Below are positions 38,141 to 47,288 of a DNA stretch of 64,000 nucleotides, piece after piece. Below the pieces are notes generated by a model. That model had not been told where the DNA came from and did not search any database. It was given only the letters and a program-made list of their open reading frames with translations. Source of the stretch: Streptomyces zagrosensis (lineage in GTDB: Bacteria > Actinomycetota > Actinomycetes > Streptomycetales > Streptomycetaceae); the NCBI RefSeq assembly GCF_014203645.1, contig NZ_JACHJL010000004.1, forward strand, positions 186,001-250,000, given 5' to 3'. Each line of letters begins with the position of its first letter. Positions within the stretch are counted from its first letter, which is position 1. The position numbers and the translations under genes were made by a program.

Positions 38141-39916
38141 TTAGCCGTTGAAGCAGAAGGCCCGGCCGCCGAAGTCCCAGCACTGGATCTTCTTCGACGT
38201 GGTAGCGGCGTTGCCTGCCCGGTCGGTGACCGTGAGCTCTACCGAGTAGTCCTTCTGGCCCGCCGGGTAGGTGTTGGACGTGGTCACGCCGGTGCCGGTC
38301 TTGCCGTCACCGAACTTCCAGGCGTACGAGGAGATGTCACCGTCCTGATCGGAGGACTGGCCGGCGTTGAAGTCGCACTTGTCGTACCAGCAGGAGACCG
38401 AGAACTGCGGCACCGGCGACTCGCCCACCGACTTGCCCGCGCTGACCTTCTTGGTGACGGTTCCGGTCTTGCCACTGTTGTCCGTCACGGTCAACTTGAC
38501 GTCGTACGCACCGTTCTTGTCGTACGTGTGCGACGGCGTGGCGCCCTCGCCGGTCTTGCCGTCCCCGAATTCCCACGCGTAGCTGGAGATCGAACCGTCC
38601 GAGTCCTTGGACGCCGACGCGTCGAAGCGGCACGTCGTGTTGTCTTCGGAGCACGCTGCGTCGAACTCGGCGGTGGGCGTGCCGGGCTCGACGGGTCCGC
38701 CGAGCTTGGTGACGTTGAGGAGCTTGTTGGGCGAGCCGCTACCCGGGCTGCCGACGACGCCGGAGTCGGCGTTGTTCACCAGGGCGTCGCGCACCTGCTG
38801 CGGGGTGGCGTTCTTGTTGCTGGAGAGGTAGAGCGCGGCGGCGCCCGCGGCGTGCGGGGTGGCCATCGAGGTGCCGCTCATGACGGTGTCGTTGCCACCG
38901 TTCTTGGTGGACTTGATGTTGCCACCGGGGGCGAACAGGTCAAGGCAGCGGCCGAGGTTGGAGAAGTTGGAGCGGCTGCCGTTTTGGTCCGTGGAGCCGA
39001 GGGTGATGGCGGCGGGCAGTCGCGCGGGGCTGGTGCCACAGGCGTCCTTGCCGTAGTCGTTGCCCGCGGCGACGGCGACCGGGGTGCCGGAATTGATGGC
39101 GCCCTGCACCGAGTCGTCTATGGCCTGGTCAATGCCACCGCCGAGGCTCATGTTGGCGACGGCGGGCTTGACGGCGTTCTTGGCCACCCAGTCCATGCCG
39201 CCGACGACCTGCTCGGTGGAGCCCGAGCCCTGGCAGTCCAGCACGCGGACGGCGACGAGCTTCACCTTTTTGGCGACGCCGTAGTCCTTGCTGCCGATGG
39301 TCCCGGCAACATGCGTGCCATGCCCATGACAGTCACTGGCATCCGCGTCGTTGTCGATGAAGTCACGGCCGCTACTGGCCCGGCCCTCGAAGTTGGAGTG
39401 CCGAAGGTCGGTGCCGGTGTCCACGACGTACGCGGTGACGCCCTCGCCCTGGTTCGGGTAGTTGTACGCGCTGTCCTGCTTGCCGTCCACGGCGTCCAGG
39501 CCCCACGACGGCGGGTTCGGCTGGCTGCCAACGGCCTTGACCACGTTGTTCGTCTGGACGTAGCGGACATCGGGGCTGGCCGCTATGCGCGCCGCTTGCG
39601 CCGGGGTGGCCTGGATGGAGAAGCCGCGGAACGCCGACGCGTACACCGAACGCACTGTGCCGCCATGCTCATCAGCCAGTTCCTTGGCCTGGGCCGTCAC
39701 CACGGATCTGGTTTCGGCGGCGATCGAGGGCGTGCCCTTGAGGGCAACGATGTACTGGCCCTTGATCGCGTCCGCCTGTCCGGCGCCGATGACCGTGCCC
39801 TGCGCGACGCTGCTGCCACCGGAGGCGCTCGCCACGCCGCTGCCGACCATCGCGAACACCGTCGCGGCGGCAGCGCTCAAACACAGCGCGTTCCACTGCT
39901 TTTTCCGTGCTGCCAT
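38141..39916 (-). CDS. Secreted S8 subtilase with two C-terminal PKD domains (copy 3)
   Basis: This 591-residue protein has the same order as its two neighbours but a different signal peptide (MAARKKQWNALCLSAAAATV) and a more diverged propeptide and catalytic domain (Asp166 in VVDTGT, His199 in GHGTH, Ser in GTSMATPH). Its two PKD domains are nearly the same as those of copy 2 and of the S1 protease at 47289, including [13 protein letters not shown] at the end. Catalytic domains and PKD cassettes therefore have different histories. The ATG at 39916 has AAGGAG upstream. Confidence 0.93.
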   Translation of the reverse strand: MAARKKQWNALCLSAAAATVFAMVGSGVASASGGSSVAQGTVIGAGQADAIKGQYIVALKGTPSIAAETRSVVTAQAKELADEHGGTVRSVYASAFRGFSIQATPAQAARIAASPDVRYVQTNNVVKAVGSQPNPPSWGLDAVDGKQDSAYNYPNQGEGVTAYVVDTGTDLRHSNFEGRASSGRDFIDNDADASDCHGHGTHVAGTIGSKDYGVAKKVKLVAVRVLDCQGSGSTEQVVGGMDWVAKNAVKPAVANMSLGGGIDQAIDDSVQGAINSGTPVAVAAGNDYGKDACGTSPARLPAAITLGSTDQNGSRSNFSNLGRCLDLFAPGGNIKSTKNGGNDTVMSGTSMATPHAAGAAALYLSSNKNATPQQVRDALVNNADSGVVGSPGSGSPNKLLNVTKLGGPVEPGTPTAEFDAACSEDNTTCRFDASASKDSDGSISSYAWEFGDGKTGEGATPSHTYDKNGAYDVKLTVTDNSGKTGTVTKKVSAGKSVGESPVPQFSVSCWYDKCDFNAGQSSDQDGDISSYAWKFGDGKTGTGVTTSNTYPAGQKDYSVELTVTDRAGNAATTSKKIQCWDFGGRAFCFNG

Positions 39917-39937
39917 CACTCGCTCCTTGTCGGGGGC

Positions 39938-39968
39938 CGCCCGGCCCGATGTGCGGTCGGGCCGGGCG
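39938..39968 (-). promoter_or_regulatory. Strong hairpin directly upstream of S8 copy 3
   Basis: CGCCCGGCCCGA and TCGGGCCGGGCG form a perfect 12-bp stem with a short loop, ending about 22 bases before the start codon and close to the ribosome site. It could be a leader hairpin affecting translation or transcript stability. Confidence 0.5.
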
Positions 39969-40220
39969 AGGGGTCTGTCACCGACACCGTTGAGGGGTGT
40001 GGGGTGTGAGAGGTACAACGACGCCGGATGACGGGCTTACCTTCGCTGCGTGTGGGGCTCGGAACAATCCGTGGCGCGATAGGTATTGCGTACGCATTCG
40101 ATGCGGCACGCCATGCTGGCGGGTTGGGCCGGCGCGTGCGGCTTTGGCTTTGGGGTAGCCGGACTTACGGGGCCGACCTGGTCCGACAAGAGGGCACTCG
40201 ACCACATATGGGGGGAAATC

Positions 40221-40622
40221 ATGGGATACGTGCGAATCGGAGTTTTGGTGCTCGACTGCGTGGAGCCCCGAGAACTTGCGGACTTCTATCTGGCCGTCCT
40301 CGACGGCGAGGTATGCCCAGGCGCCGACAGCGACCGGATCGACGTCACGGGAGCGCACGGCTTACGGATGGGCTTTCGCCGGGACCTCCATGCGATCGCG
40401 CCGAGCTGGCCGCGCCCGGAGACGTCGCAGCAGGCCCACTTGGAACTCGTAGTGGATGAACAGGATATGGACGCCGCCGAGCGCCAACTGATCGGTCTTG
40501 GCGCCCGCCCCCTGGAGACCAGGGAAAAGACCGGGCCGCACGAGATCCGCCTCTACGCCGACCCGGCCGGCCATCCGTTCGCCCTGCGGTGCTCCACCTC
40601 ATCGAGGCCCAAGATCGGGTAG
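40221..40622 (+). CDS. VOC (glyoxalase/bleomycin-resistance-like) family protein
   Basis: This 133-residue protein has the paired beta-alpha-beta-beta-beta units of the VOC superfamily: an opening IGVLVLDCVEPRELADFYLAVL and the closing ADPAGHPFALR. The type is common in Streptomyces and usually of unknown function. The ATG at 40221 is preceded by GGGGGAAA. A longer upstream frame is not conserved-looking. Confidence 0.8.
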   Translation: MGYVRIGVLVLDCVEPRELADFYLAVLDGEVCPGADSDRIDVTGAHGLRMGFRRDLHAIAPSWPRPETSQQAHLELVVDEQDMDAAERQLIGLGARPLETREKTGPHEIRLYADPAGHPFALRCSTSSRPKIG

Positions 40623-40639
40623 GCAGCGCGGGCGCCAGA

Positions 40640-40715
40640 GCAGCTGGCACAGCAGGCATGTGACACAGCGGGCACGACACAGCAGGCATGTGACACAGCG
40701 GGCATGTGACACACC
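40640..40715. repeat. ACACAGC(A/G)GGCATGTG direct repeats
   Basis: Units around GACACAGCGGGCATGTGACA repeat about four times with small changes directly after the VOC stop. An inverted pair (GTGCCGATATCGGCAC) follows at about 40724-40739 and could act as terminator. Confidence 0.6.
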
Positions 40716-40873
40716 GACGCCGGTGCCGATATCGGCACCGGCGTCATCGGTATCAGGCGACGCCAACGTGGTCACCAGCGATATGAGCATTACTGGCACC
40801 GCTGGCACCGCCGGCATCACCGGCTTTGCGGCTCAAGGCCCAGGCCCTGTGGTGGGGCGCGTCGTATGACGGC

Positions 40874-41110
40874 TCAGGCGGGCGCGGTGGTCCGGGCGCG
40901 ACTAGCCTCGCGTACCTCGCGGCGGGGCAGTGCGAGGGCGTCGGCGAGTTCGGTCAACTCCTGCTCGGTGGGCTGTACGGGCCCGTCCGCGCCCTCCTCG
41001 GCGAAGACCCGGATGCGTGGGGTGCGAATGCCGGTGCGATCCGCGAGTGACTGCGCGGTCAGGTGTCGGCGTCGCATGGTCTCTTGCAGCAGTTGCGAAA
41101 GGTCAGCCAT
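40874..41110 (-). CDS. Small XRE-like helix-turn-helix protein
   Basis: This 78-residue protein, MADLSQLLQETMRRRHLTAQ then SLADRTGIRTPRIRVFAEEG, matches the start of an XRE/Cro helix-turn-helix and ends after PTEQELTELADALALPRREV. It lacks any further domain. The next gene on the other strand (41232) encodes an HATPase protein; such regulator/ATPase neighbours are frequent in Streptomyces. Confidence 0.6.
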   Translation of the reverse strand: MADLSQLLQETMRRRHLTAQSLADRTGIRTPRIRVFAEEGADGPVQPTEQELTELADALALPRREVREASRARTTAPA

Positions 41111-41231
41111 TCTCTGCGGCTGCCCAGAACCAATTGATTCACCCCGCGCCAGGTGAGATGCGTGCTTCTGGTGAGTTCGGGAAGACGCGACCAGTGGTCA
41201 CGTGAACCGTGGACGATAGGTAGGGGGTGCC

Positions 41232-41672
41232 ATGGATGCAGGGCCGTGGGGCGGAGGCCGAAGCTGGCCCGCCCTGGAAGACGTCGAATTTCTCACCGCA
41301 CACTTCGAGGGGGACATCAGCGATATACCGGATGCTCGGCTGGCGGCGAGTCAATCCCTGGACACCCTCATCTGCCGTGATCCGCCGACCAGCCCCATCA
41401 GTCACGGCGACATTTTGGTGGTGGTCACGGAACTGGGCGCCAACGCCGTCCAGTACGCTCCCGGCCCCTTCACCTTGCGGCTGCGCCGTACATTCGATGG
41501 GGTACATGTGACCGTGGCCGACACCAACCCCACACCGCCCACGCCTCGACGCTGCGATCCGGCACGCGGGGCCGGCGGCATCGGCTGGCACCTCATCCAG
41601 GCCCTGGCCGATCAGGTCGATGTGGTACGCAAGCCGGACGGCAAAGACATTCATGCCTTTTTGCCCTGGTGA
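41232..41672 (+). CDS. ATP-binding protein, HATPase_c (anti-sigma/RsbW-like)
   Basis: This 146-residue protein is a single HATPase domain: N-box VVTELGANAVQYAP (about 65-78), G1-like box VTVADTNP and G2 box GAGGIGWHLIQALADQ. Stand-alone proteins of this size in Streptomyces are related to anti-sigma factor kinases. No sigma factor or anti-anti-sigma gene is adjacent. The ATG at 41232 follows a GGGGG stretch. Confidence 0.78.
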   Translation: MDAGPWGGGRSWPALEDVEFLTAHFEGDISDIPDARLAASQSLDTLICRDPPTSPISHGDILVVVTELGANAVQYAPGPFTLRLRRTFDGVHVTVADTNPTPPTPRRCDPARGAGGIGWHLIQALADQVDVVRKPDGKDIHAFLPW

Positions 41673-41801
41673 GGTCTGGCGACAGGGCGTAGGGGTACAC
41701 GGAAAGCCCGCAATGGCAGTAGCCGGCTAGCTGCTGCACAGGCGCGACGCAAGGTGCCCGGCCCCTCACGGGGCACGGCATCCGGGCGCGCTGGCGAAGG
41801 G

Positions 41802-42155
41802 ATGGCGGTCAGTGTGATCGAGAGCGTGCAAGAAGACGAGCAGTTCGTTGGCGTGCGGACGTATGCGCAGGTCGATGCGGCCCTGAAGGGCCTGTCGGCC
41901 CGACGAGATGACCAGCCACAACTGCTTGCCGGCGAGGCAGCCGCATTGCAGTGGGCGATGGGTCACCTCGCTCCCGCGCCGGTCACTGGGGCTAGCGCCA
42001 GCGACCTGCCTGACCTGCGGCTACTGACGGCCGAGGTGGATGCCACCGTCGTCCAGCTGGACGACATCACCACCTCGGCCACCAGTCGCGACTACCTCCG
42101 TGGTGTGCACGATGCTCTGCTGTGGATCTGCGGATACAGCGATGACCCCCTGTGA
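41802..42155 (+). CDS. Hypothetical protein
   Basis: This 117-residue soluble, largely helical protein (AVSVIESVQEDEQFVGVRTY; ends VHDALLWICGYSDDPL) has no motif I recognise. The ATG at 41802 has GAAGG very close; a GTG a few codons later is also possible. It follows the HATPase gene on the same strand by about 130 bases. Confidence 0.55.
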   Translation: MAVSVIESVQEDEQFVGVRTYAQVDAALKGLSARRDDQPQLLAGEAAALQWAMGHLAPAPVTGASASDLPDLRLLTAEVDATVVQLDDITTSATSRDYLRGVHDALLWICGYSDDPL

Positions 42156-42240
42156 AGATGACCCCGCCTGAAGCAGCCACCGGTACGCCGCTGCCACCCG
42201 CGCCGGCTACCGCCAGTTGCACTAGCTACGGTCACCTCCA

Positions 42241-45200
42241 CTAGCTGCCGCCTGGCACCTCGTTTCGCGAGGTGACGTTCAGCTTGCGGAGCACCTTGGC
42301 CACGTGCTGCTCGACCGTTCGCGGCGACAAAAACAGCACGTCCGCGATCTCCCGGTTCGTATGGCCGAGTGCCACGAGGCGAGCTACCTCCTTCTCGCGC
42401 GGTGAAAGCTGGTCACCATAGCCGCGCCGACCGCGCCGGGACGGGGTACTGACACCGTTGCCACGTAGCACTCGACGGCAGCGAGCCGCATCGCGTGTGG
42501 CACCCAGCGCGGCAAAGCGCTCGGCGAGGTCGGTCAGCTCCGCCGCCAGCTGCGCCCCGAGCTTGTGCTCCACACTGCCCAGACCGGCCGCACCGCCCAG
42601 ATCCGCTGATCCGCCCAGACCGGCCGATCCGCCCGAACCGGCTGATTCGGTCACACCCCCCAGCGGCCCGCCCGTACCCAGCACATCGCCCGGATGGTCC
42701 ACTCCGACCGCGCCGCTGAGGTCAGCCGTACCCGCCGCGCCGGTCAGCCCCTCCACCTCAACCGTGGCGCCCAGGCCATCGAGGCTCGCGCGACCGCTGC
42801 TGATGCCCGCGTCGAGGCGGCAGCGTACGGCCGCCTCGGCGGTACGGGCCGCCGAGTACGGCCTGGGCAAGGCGGCGTAGCGCGCGCTCGCCGTCTCGAA
42901 GGCGTCGATGGCCGTGGTCCAGCAGCCCCGTGCGTAGGCCACGGTTCCCCGACAGGCGTCCAGGGCTGCGATGGCCAGCGGCGCATCGCAGTTGGCGATG
43001 CCCGCCGCGTACTCGCTGACCAGGGCCTCCGCCTCGGTCACCCGCCCGCAGCGGACGAGCGCGGCCACCGCCATCGGCATGAGGTCCGCGCCCCACACCC
43101 ACATCTCCTTGCGGCGTACCCGCGCCACGGCCCGTTCGGCCTCGGCGCGGCCCGCCTCCAGTTCGCCGCGGGCCACGCGCACCCGGGTCATGGCCCCGGC
43201 TGCGGCGGCCAGGATGGGGGCGGGCGCGTTGGCGGGGTCGCCGAGCGCGGCGGCGTCGAGTTCGGCGGTGGCCTCGTCCCACTCACCGCGGGCAATGGCG
43301 AGCAATCCGAGAACCAGATGCGCATCGGCGGAGATGCCCGAAACGCCTTGCACCACGTCGAGCACCCGGCGGGCACGCTCGGCCAGCCCTTGCCAGTTGC
43401 CGATGCTCCACTCCAGCCGTAGCGAGGTGCCGTCGATGATCCCCTGGAGGAACGGCGCGCCGCACTCGGCGGCGAGCCGCTGTCCCCGGTGCCGGAATTT
43501 TTGCGCCGCCGGGTAATGCCCGAGCCAGGTCGTGGCCTCGGCCAGATTGCCGGACAGCCGGGCGATCTGGAGGCGTTCGGCGATGGTCTGCCCGGCGCCC
43601 ATCAACTCCTTGGCCCTGGCCCAGGCCGTGGGGTCGCCCGCCATCATGAGCAGCGTGACGTGATTGCCGCGCACGGCCAACCGCAGGGCCGGGTCCGACT
43701 GGTCGGCGACGAGCGCTTCGGCTCGGGCTATCCACAGCTGGTACACCGAATACGGGTGCTCGCCCCAACTCGCCATCGCCAGCGCAGCCATGCCGCGGGC
43801 AGCGAGCGCCGGATAGTCGCGCAGCTCCTCGACCGCGATCTCGGTGTCCACGCGGCCCTGTTCGTAGTTGCCTGCCTGATTGTTGAGCAGCAACCCGAGG
43901 TTGAGTCGTATCTCGCCGCGTACGGCATCGGGCATGTCGCCGTCGCGCACGATGCGGCGCAGCAGACCGGCGGCCCTGCGGTAGGCGAGGCCGATCACCG
44001 CGGCCCGGCTGAGCTGGACGGCGAGTCTGGCCCGATCGCCGATGCGTAACTCCGGATCGGACAGCAAGCCCTCCAGGATTTCCACCGCGACGGCGATGTC
44101 GCCGAGTTCCCTGGCGGCGTCGGCCGCCGCCTCGCTATGCCGCAGCCAGACGTCGAGGTCGCCGGCTTGCCGCGCGTGGTAGGCGAGTTGGACGAGCGGT
44201 GGCGGGTCGGCGGCGGCGAGCGCGGCCATCACTCGGCGGTGCAGCCGGCGCCGGTCCACACCGGGCAGGGAGCTGTAGACCGCCTGCTGGGCGAGGGAGT
44301 GCCGGAAGCCGTAGCGGTCACCACCGAAGTCGAACAGCACGCCCGCCAGCAACGCCTCTCTGATCCCGCTGCCCGCATCGGCACCGCCGCCACCACCACC
44401 GCCCGGAAGTTCGGGCGCGCCGAAGGACTCGAGTTCGGTCGTATCGAGGTCACCGCCGGCGAGCCCGGCCGCGTCGAGGTCCGTGTCCTCGTTCGCTTCG
44501 GTCCCGGGTGCGGCGGCAGCTGCGGCGCCGGCCTCGGCTCCGCGTACGCGCGCCGGCTCGGCGCCCCCGAAGGGCCGGGGCTCGGTGGACCTGGGCTCGC
44601 CGCACACCACGGTGGCGATCAGGTCCTCCGCCGCGGGAATGCGCAACACGGCCGCCGCCTGCACCACGGCCATGGCGTCCGGCGAAAGGGCCGTCATGCG
44701 GTCCACCATCGCCTCGCGCAGCAGCGTGGGGACCTCCATGGCGTCGAGCGTCTCGCGAGCCGGGTTCCAACCCGCCGGAAAGCCGTCGCCGCTGAGCGCG
44801 CGGACGACCTCCTCCAGGACGAAGGGGATGCCCGCGGTGCGTTCGTGCAGTTCGGCGGCGAGCCGGGTGGGTACCGCCGCGCTGCCGGTGATGGCAGCGG
44901 TGAGGCTGCGTACGGCCGGCACGTCCAGTGGCTGGAGCGGGATGAGGACCGAGGTGGTGCCGGGTGGATGCCGGTAGGCGCGGCCCAGCGGCAGCCCGGC
45001 GCCCGGCAGGTCCTCACGGCGGTAGCTGAGCACCACGGACACCCCGGCGGGCGGGTCATCGACGAGGAAGCGGACCAGGTCGCGGGTGCCGTCGTCGGCC
45101 CAGTGCAGGTCCTCCACGATGACGACGACCTGACCGAGCGGTTCGAGCAACGCGCGCACGGCGCGAAACAGCCGGTGTTGGCGGGACCGATGGTCCTGGA

Positions 45201-45558
45201 GCGCTTCCGGCGCGGGCGGCAACGCGTCGGCCAACTCCGGCAGATAGGGCCGCAGCGAGCCGCATACGGGGTTGAGTCCGCTCGGCACCCGGCCTTCGAG
45301 TTGCCGCAACAGATCGAAGAACGGGCCGTAGGGGAACGGCTCGCGCAGTGGATGGCAGGTGCCGGGCAGAATGCGGCGGCCCCGTACGGATGGATGCGCA
45401 AGTGCCTCCCGGATGAGCCGGGACTTGCCGATCCCGGCCTCTCCTTCGACAAGGGCGACCGAGGGTGGATGGATGATCGCGTCAAGCAGTGTGTGGAGCT
45501 CGCCGGTGCGCCCGACGAGGACCGGCGCTCCCGAACGGCGAAGAATGGAACTGGTCAT
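42241..45558 (-). CDS. Large LuxR-family (LAL) ATP-binding transcriptional regulator
   Basis: This 1105-residue protein has a Walker A motif GEAGIGKS (39-46), a Walker B-like VVIVEDLHWADD (about 145-155), a long helical repeat middle region and a C-terminal LuxR helix-turn-helix (LSPREKEVARLVALGHTNREI...SPRTVEQHVAKVLRKL). LAL proteins activate secondary-metabolism or exoenzyme genes. Two low-complexity insertions stand out: a Gly/Glu-rich stretch near residues 340-410 and a GSAGLGGSADLGGAAGLG repeat near 980. The ATG at 45558 has GGAG upstream. It lies between the subtilase cluster and the S1/PKD genes, so control of those proteases is an inference. Confidence 0.9.
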   Translation of the reverse strand: MTSSILRRSGAPVLVGRTGELHTLLDAIIHPPSVALVEGEAGIGKSRLIREALAHPSVRGRRILPGTCHPLREPFPYGPFFDLLRQLEGRVPSGLNPVCGSLRPYLPELADALPPAPEALQDHRSRQHRLFRAVRALLEPLGQVVVIVEDLHWADDGTRDLVRFLVDDPPAGVSVVLSYRREDLPGAGLPLGRAYRHPPGTTSVLIPLQPLDVPAVRSLTAAITGSAAVPTRLAAELHERTAGIPFVLEEVVRALSGDGFPAGWNPARETLDAMEVPTLLREAMVDRMTALSPDAMAVVQAAAVLRIPAAEDLIATVVCGEPRSTEPRPFGGAEPARVRGAEAGAAAAAAPGTEANEDTDLDAAGLAGGDLDTTELESFGAPELPGGGGGGGADAGSGIREALLAGVLFDFGGDRYGFRHSLAQQAVYSSLPGVDRRRLHRRVMAALAAADPPPLVQLAYHARQAGDLDVWLRHSEAAADAARELGDIAVAVEILEGLLSDPELRIGDRARLAVQLSRAAVIGLAYRRAAGLLRRIVRDGDMPDAVRGEIRLNLGLLLNNQAGNYEQGRVDTEIAVEELRDYPALAARGMAALAMASWGEHPYSVYQLWIARAEALVADQSDPALRLAVRGNHVTLLMMAGDPTAWARAKELMGAGQTIAERLQIARLSGNLAEATTWLGHYPAAQKFRHRGQRLAAECGAPFLQGIIDGTSLRLEWSIGNWQGLAERARRVLDVVQGVSGISADAHLVLGLLAIARGEWDEATAELDAAALGDPANAPAPILAAAAGAMTRVRVARGELEAGRAEAERAVARVRRKEMWVWGADLMPMAVAALVRCGRVTEAEALVSEYAAGIANCDAPLAIAALDACRGTVAYARGCWTTAIDAFETASARYAALPRPYSAARTAEAAVRCRLDAGISSGRASLDGLGATVEVEGLTGAAGTADLSGAVGVDHPGDVLGTGGPLGGVTESAGSGGSAGLGGSADLGGAAGLGSVEHKLGAQLAAELTDLAERFAALGATRDAARCRRVLRGNGVSTPSRRGRRGYGDQLSPREKEVARLVALGHTNREIADVLFLSPRTVEQHVAKVLRKLNVTSRNEVPGGS

Positions 45559-46096
45559 GAGGGGACTCCGTGCCCGAGGGAAGGCCGAGGCCGTGCTCCG
45601 CGATGGCCAGCCGGCGCTGAGGCGCCCGGTTCGGCTGTGCTGCATCTGCCGGCCGTCTCGGATAGGTACCGGTATCCCGGTCTTCTCCGTTATGCCGGTA
45701 CCCTCCGGTCTTTTTCGGTCTTCCGTCTCCTCCGGCTCGCCTGTTGCCCGTCGGTCACCGCGGTGACGTGAAGCTACTTTCCGCAGGCCGCTGGGGCAAG
45801 GGGGTACGCACCATGACCCGGCCATCGCGAATGGGCCGCGCTCACGGCGGGGCACGGTTTCGGCCACGGCGGGGGCCGCAGGGGGCGCTGTCCGGGCTTG
45901 GTGCCGGCTGCGATACGACCGAGCCGCGACGGGCCCGTGGGGTACTGGGGCGGTCGGGCTGGCCAAAGCCCGGCGGGCTCGGCGGTGTGCTCAGCGGCGG
46001 GCCCAGCGGAGATTTGGGACCGGCCGGGCGCGGGCCAGGCTAGTGGGACGCGCCGGTGGAGCAGTGCGGCGGAACGGCCCGGCGGGCCCGCTCGTC
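45559..46096. other. Intergenic region between LAL regulator and PKD protein
   Basis: No gene is seen in about 540 bases. Near 45655-45730, short CCGGT/TCTCCG/CCTCCGG blocks recur. The LAL promoter probably lies here. Confidence 0.4.
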
Positions 46097-46120
46097 GGGT
46101 GCCGGCCAGCGCCGGCACCC
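46097..46120 (-). terminator. Hairpin terminator after the PKD protein gene
   Basis: GGGTGCCGGC and GCCGGCACCC pair perfectly over 10 bp with a CAGC loop, seven bases beyond the stop codon at 46128. Confidence 0.75.
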
Positions 46121-46127
46121 GCCCGTT

Positions 46128-46724
46128 TCAGCCAGTTACCGAGCAGCTCAGCCGGGTCCCCGAACCCGTGCGACACGCCACCAGGCGTGCCGCGGAATCT
46201 CGGTGTCCCGCCTCGTCGGTCACGGTGAGCGTGATGCGGTACTGCCCCACGCGGCGGTACGTGTGTGAGGGTGCCGGCTCCGAGCCCGTGGACCCGTCTC
46301 CGTAGTCCCAGGCGTACGAGCCGATCGCGTCGTCGAGGTCGAGGGATACGCGACCGTCAAAGGTGCAAGCCTCGTACAGGCAGCTGGCCAGCAGGTGCGC
46401 CGTGGGCGCCAAGCCCTCCCTCGGCGCAGGACCGGTCGCCACCATCACCTGCCCGGGTGCCGGAATTGCCGGTCTAGGCGCGGGCGTTTCCTGCCCAGTT
46501 GCCGACGTTGCCAGCCCGGGCACGGGAATCGCCTGCCCGGGCGCGAGAGTTACCTGTCCTGGTGCGGGAGTTGCCGGGCTCGGTTCCGGAACCAGCGCGC
46601 CCGGCTGCGGGGCCGCCGATGCCGACGGCGCGCCCAGTACCGCAAGAGCCATGCACGCAGCCCCCAGCCACGCGCCCCGTCCGCCCCGCGCACTCCGTAT
46701 CCCACCGCATCGCGTCCGCGTCAT
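46128..46724 (-). CDS. Small secreted protein with a single PKD domain
   Basis: This 198-residue protein has a signal peptide (hydrophobic AWLGAACMALAVLGAPSASA, ending near 37), a linker of imperfect PAPGQ/PVPGL repeats (about 40-105) and one PKD domain (YAWDYGDGSTGSEP...GQYRITLTVTDEAGH). The PKD domain has the same short-range cysteine pair (CLYEAC) as the protease PKD domains nearby, and a C-terminal CRTGSGTRLSC pair. It lacks any enzyme domain, so it may be a free binding module. It is divergent from the S1/PKD protease gene. Confidence 0.78.
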   Translation of the reverse strand: MTRTRCGGIRSARGGRGAWLGAACMALAVLGAPSASAAPQPGALVPEPSPATPAPGQVTLAPGQAIPVPGLATSATGQETPAPRPAIPAPGQVMVATGPAPREGLAPTAHLLASCLYEACTFDGRVSLDLDDAIGSYAWDYGDGSTGSEPAPSHTYRRVGQYRITLTVTDEAGHRDSAARLVACRTGSGTRLSCSVTG

Positions 46725-47288
46725 TGCTTCGAGCCTCCCATTCCGCAATGGATGAGGCCGCCTGTAGGGGGTGGCCGACGCCGAACGCCGCTGGCCGCGT
46801 ACGGCGCCGGCGCCTCTCCCCACGGGAGGCCGAAGGTCCGGCTCGTAGCGCCCCATGAAACGCTGCCGGACCTCGCACGAGCCGGAAACCGGCTCACGCG
46901 CCACCCTGGTCCACCGCCACGCGGTCAGCAATCCGTAGTCGCTACGCAGCCAATACGTATTCGACGATCAGGTCAACGCCCTTTGAGTTCGGTGCATTTG
47001 ATGCGTAGCGCTACGGACCGATACGCGGATTGTTCTGCTTCAACTTCCGCCTCTACGGTCCCCACATCTCCCAACCCGACATGCACCCGCCAAAAGCACC
47101 CTGCGAAGAGCGGAATCTGGGCCCCCCGGAACCGGGGCCTCAGCGACCGCGCCTCGCACCCAACGGCCCACGCGGCGCACCGACACACCGGCGCCACGGG
47201 GCCCACCGGGGCGAAGCCGGCGAGTTGCATGTCGATCGGACGGGGGCCGCCCGCTCCCATGGCGGGCTCCTACCTGGAAAGGGAAGGC
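46725..47288. promoter_or_regulatory. Divergent promoter region between PKD protein and S1 protease
   Basis: No gene fits these 564 bases. The middle part (about 46930-47060) is clearly less GC-rich than its surroundings, as expected for promoters of the two divergent secreted-protein genes. No exact -35/-10 pair is claimed. Confidence 0.4.

Noticed and set aside
38126..40009. 627-codon + frame opposite S8 copy 3
   Set aside because: Antisense shadow of the subtilase; Val/Gly/Arg-biased with no motif.
46395..47288. 298-codon upstream extension of the S1/PKD protease
   Set aside because: The signal peptide begins at 47289 with a good ribosome site; the extension is Arg-rich non-coding DNA.
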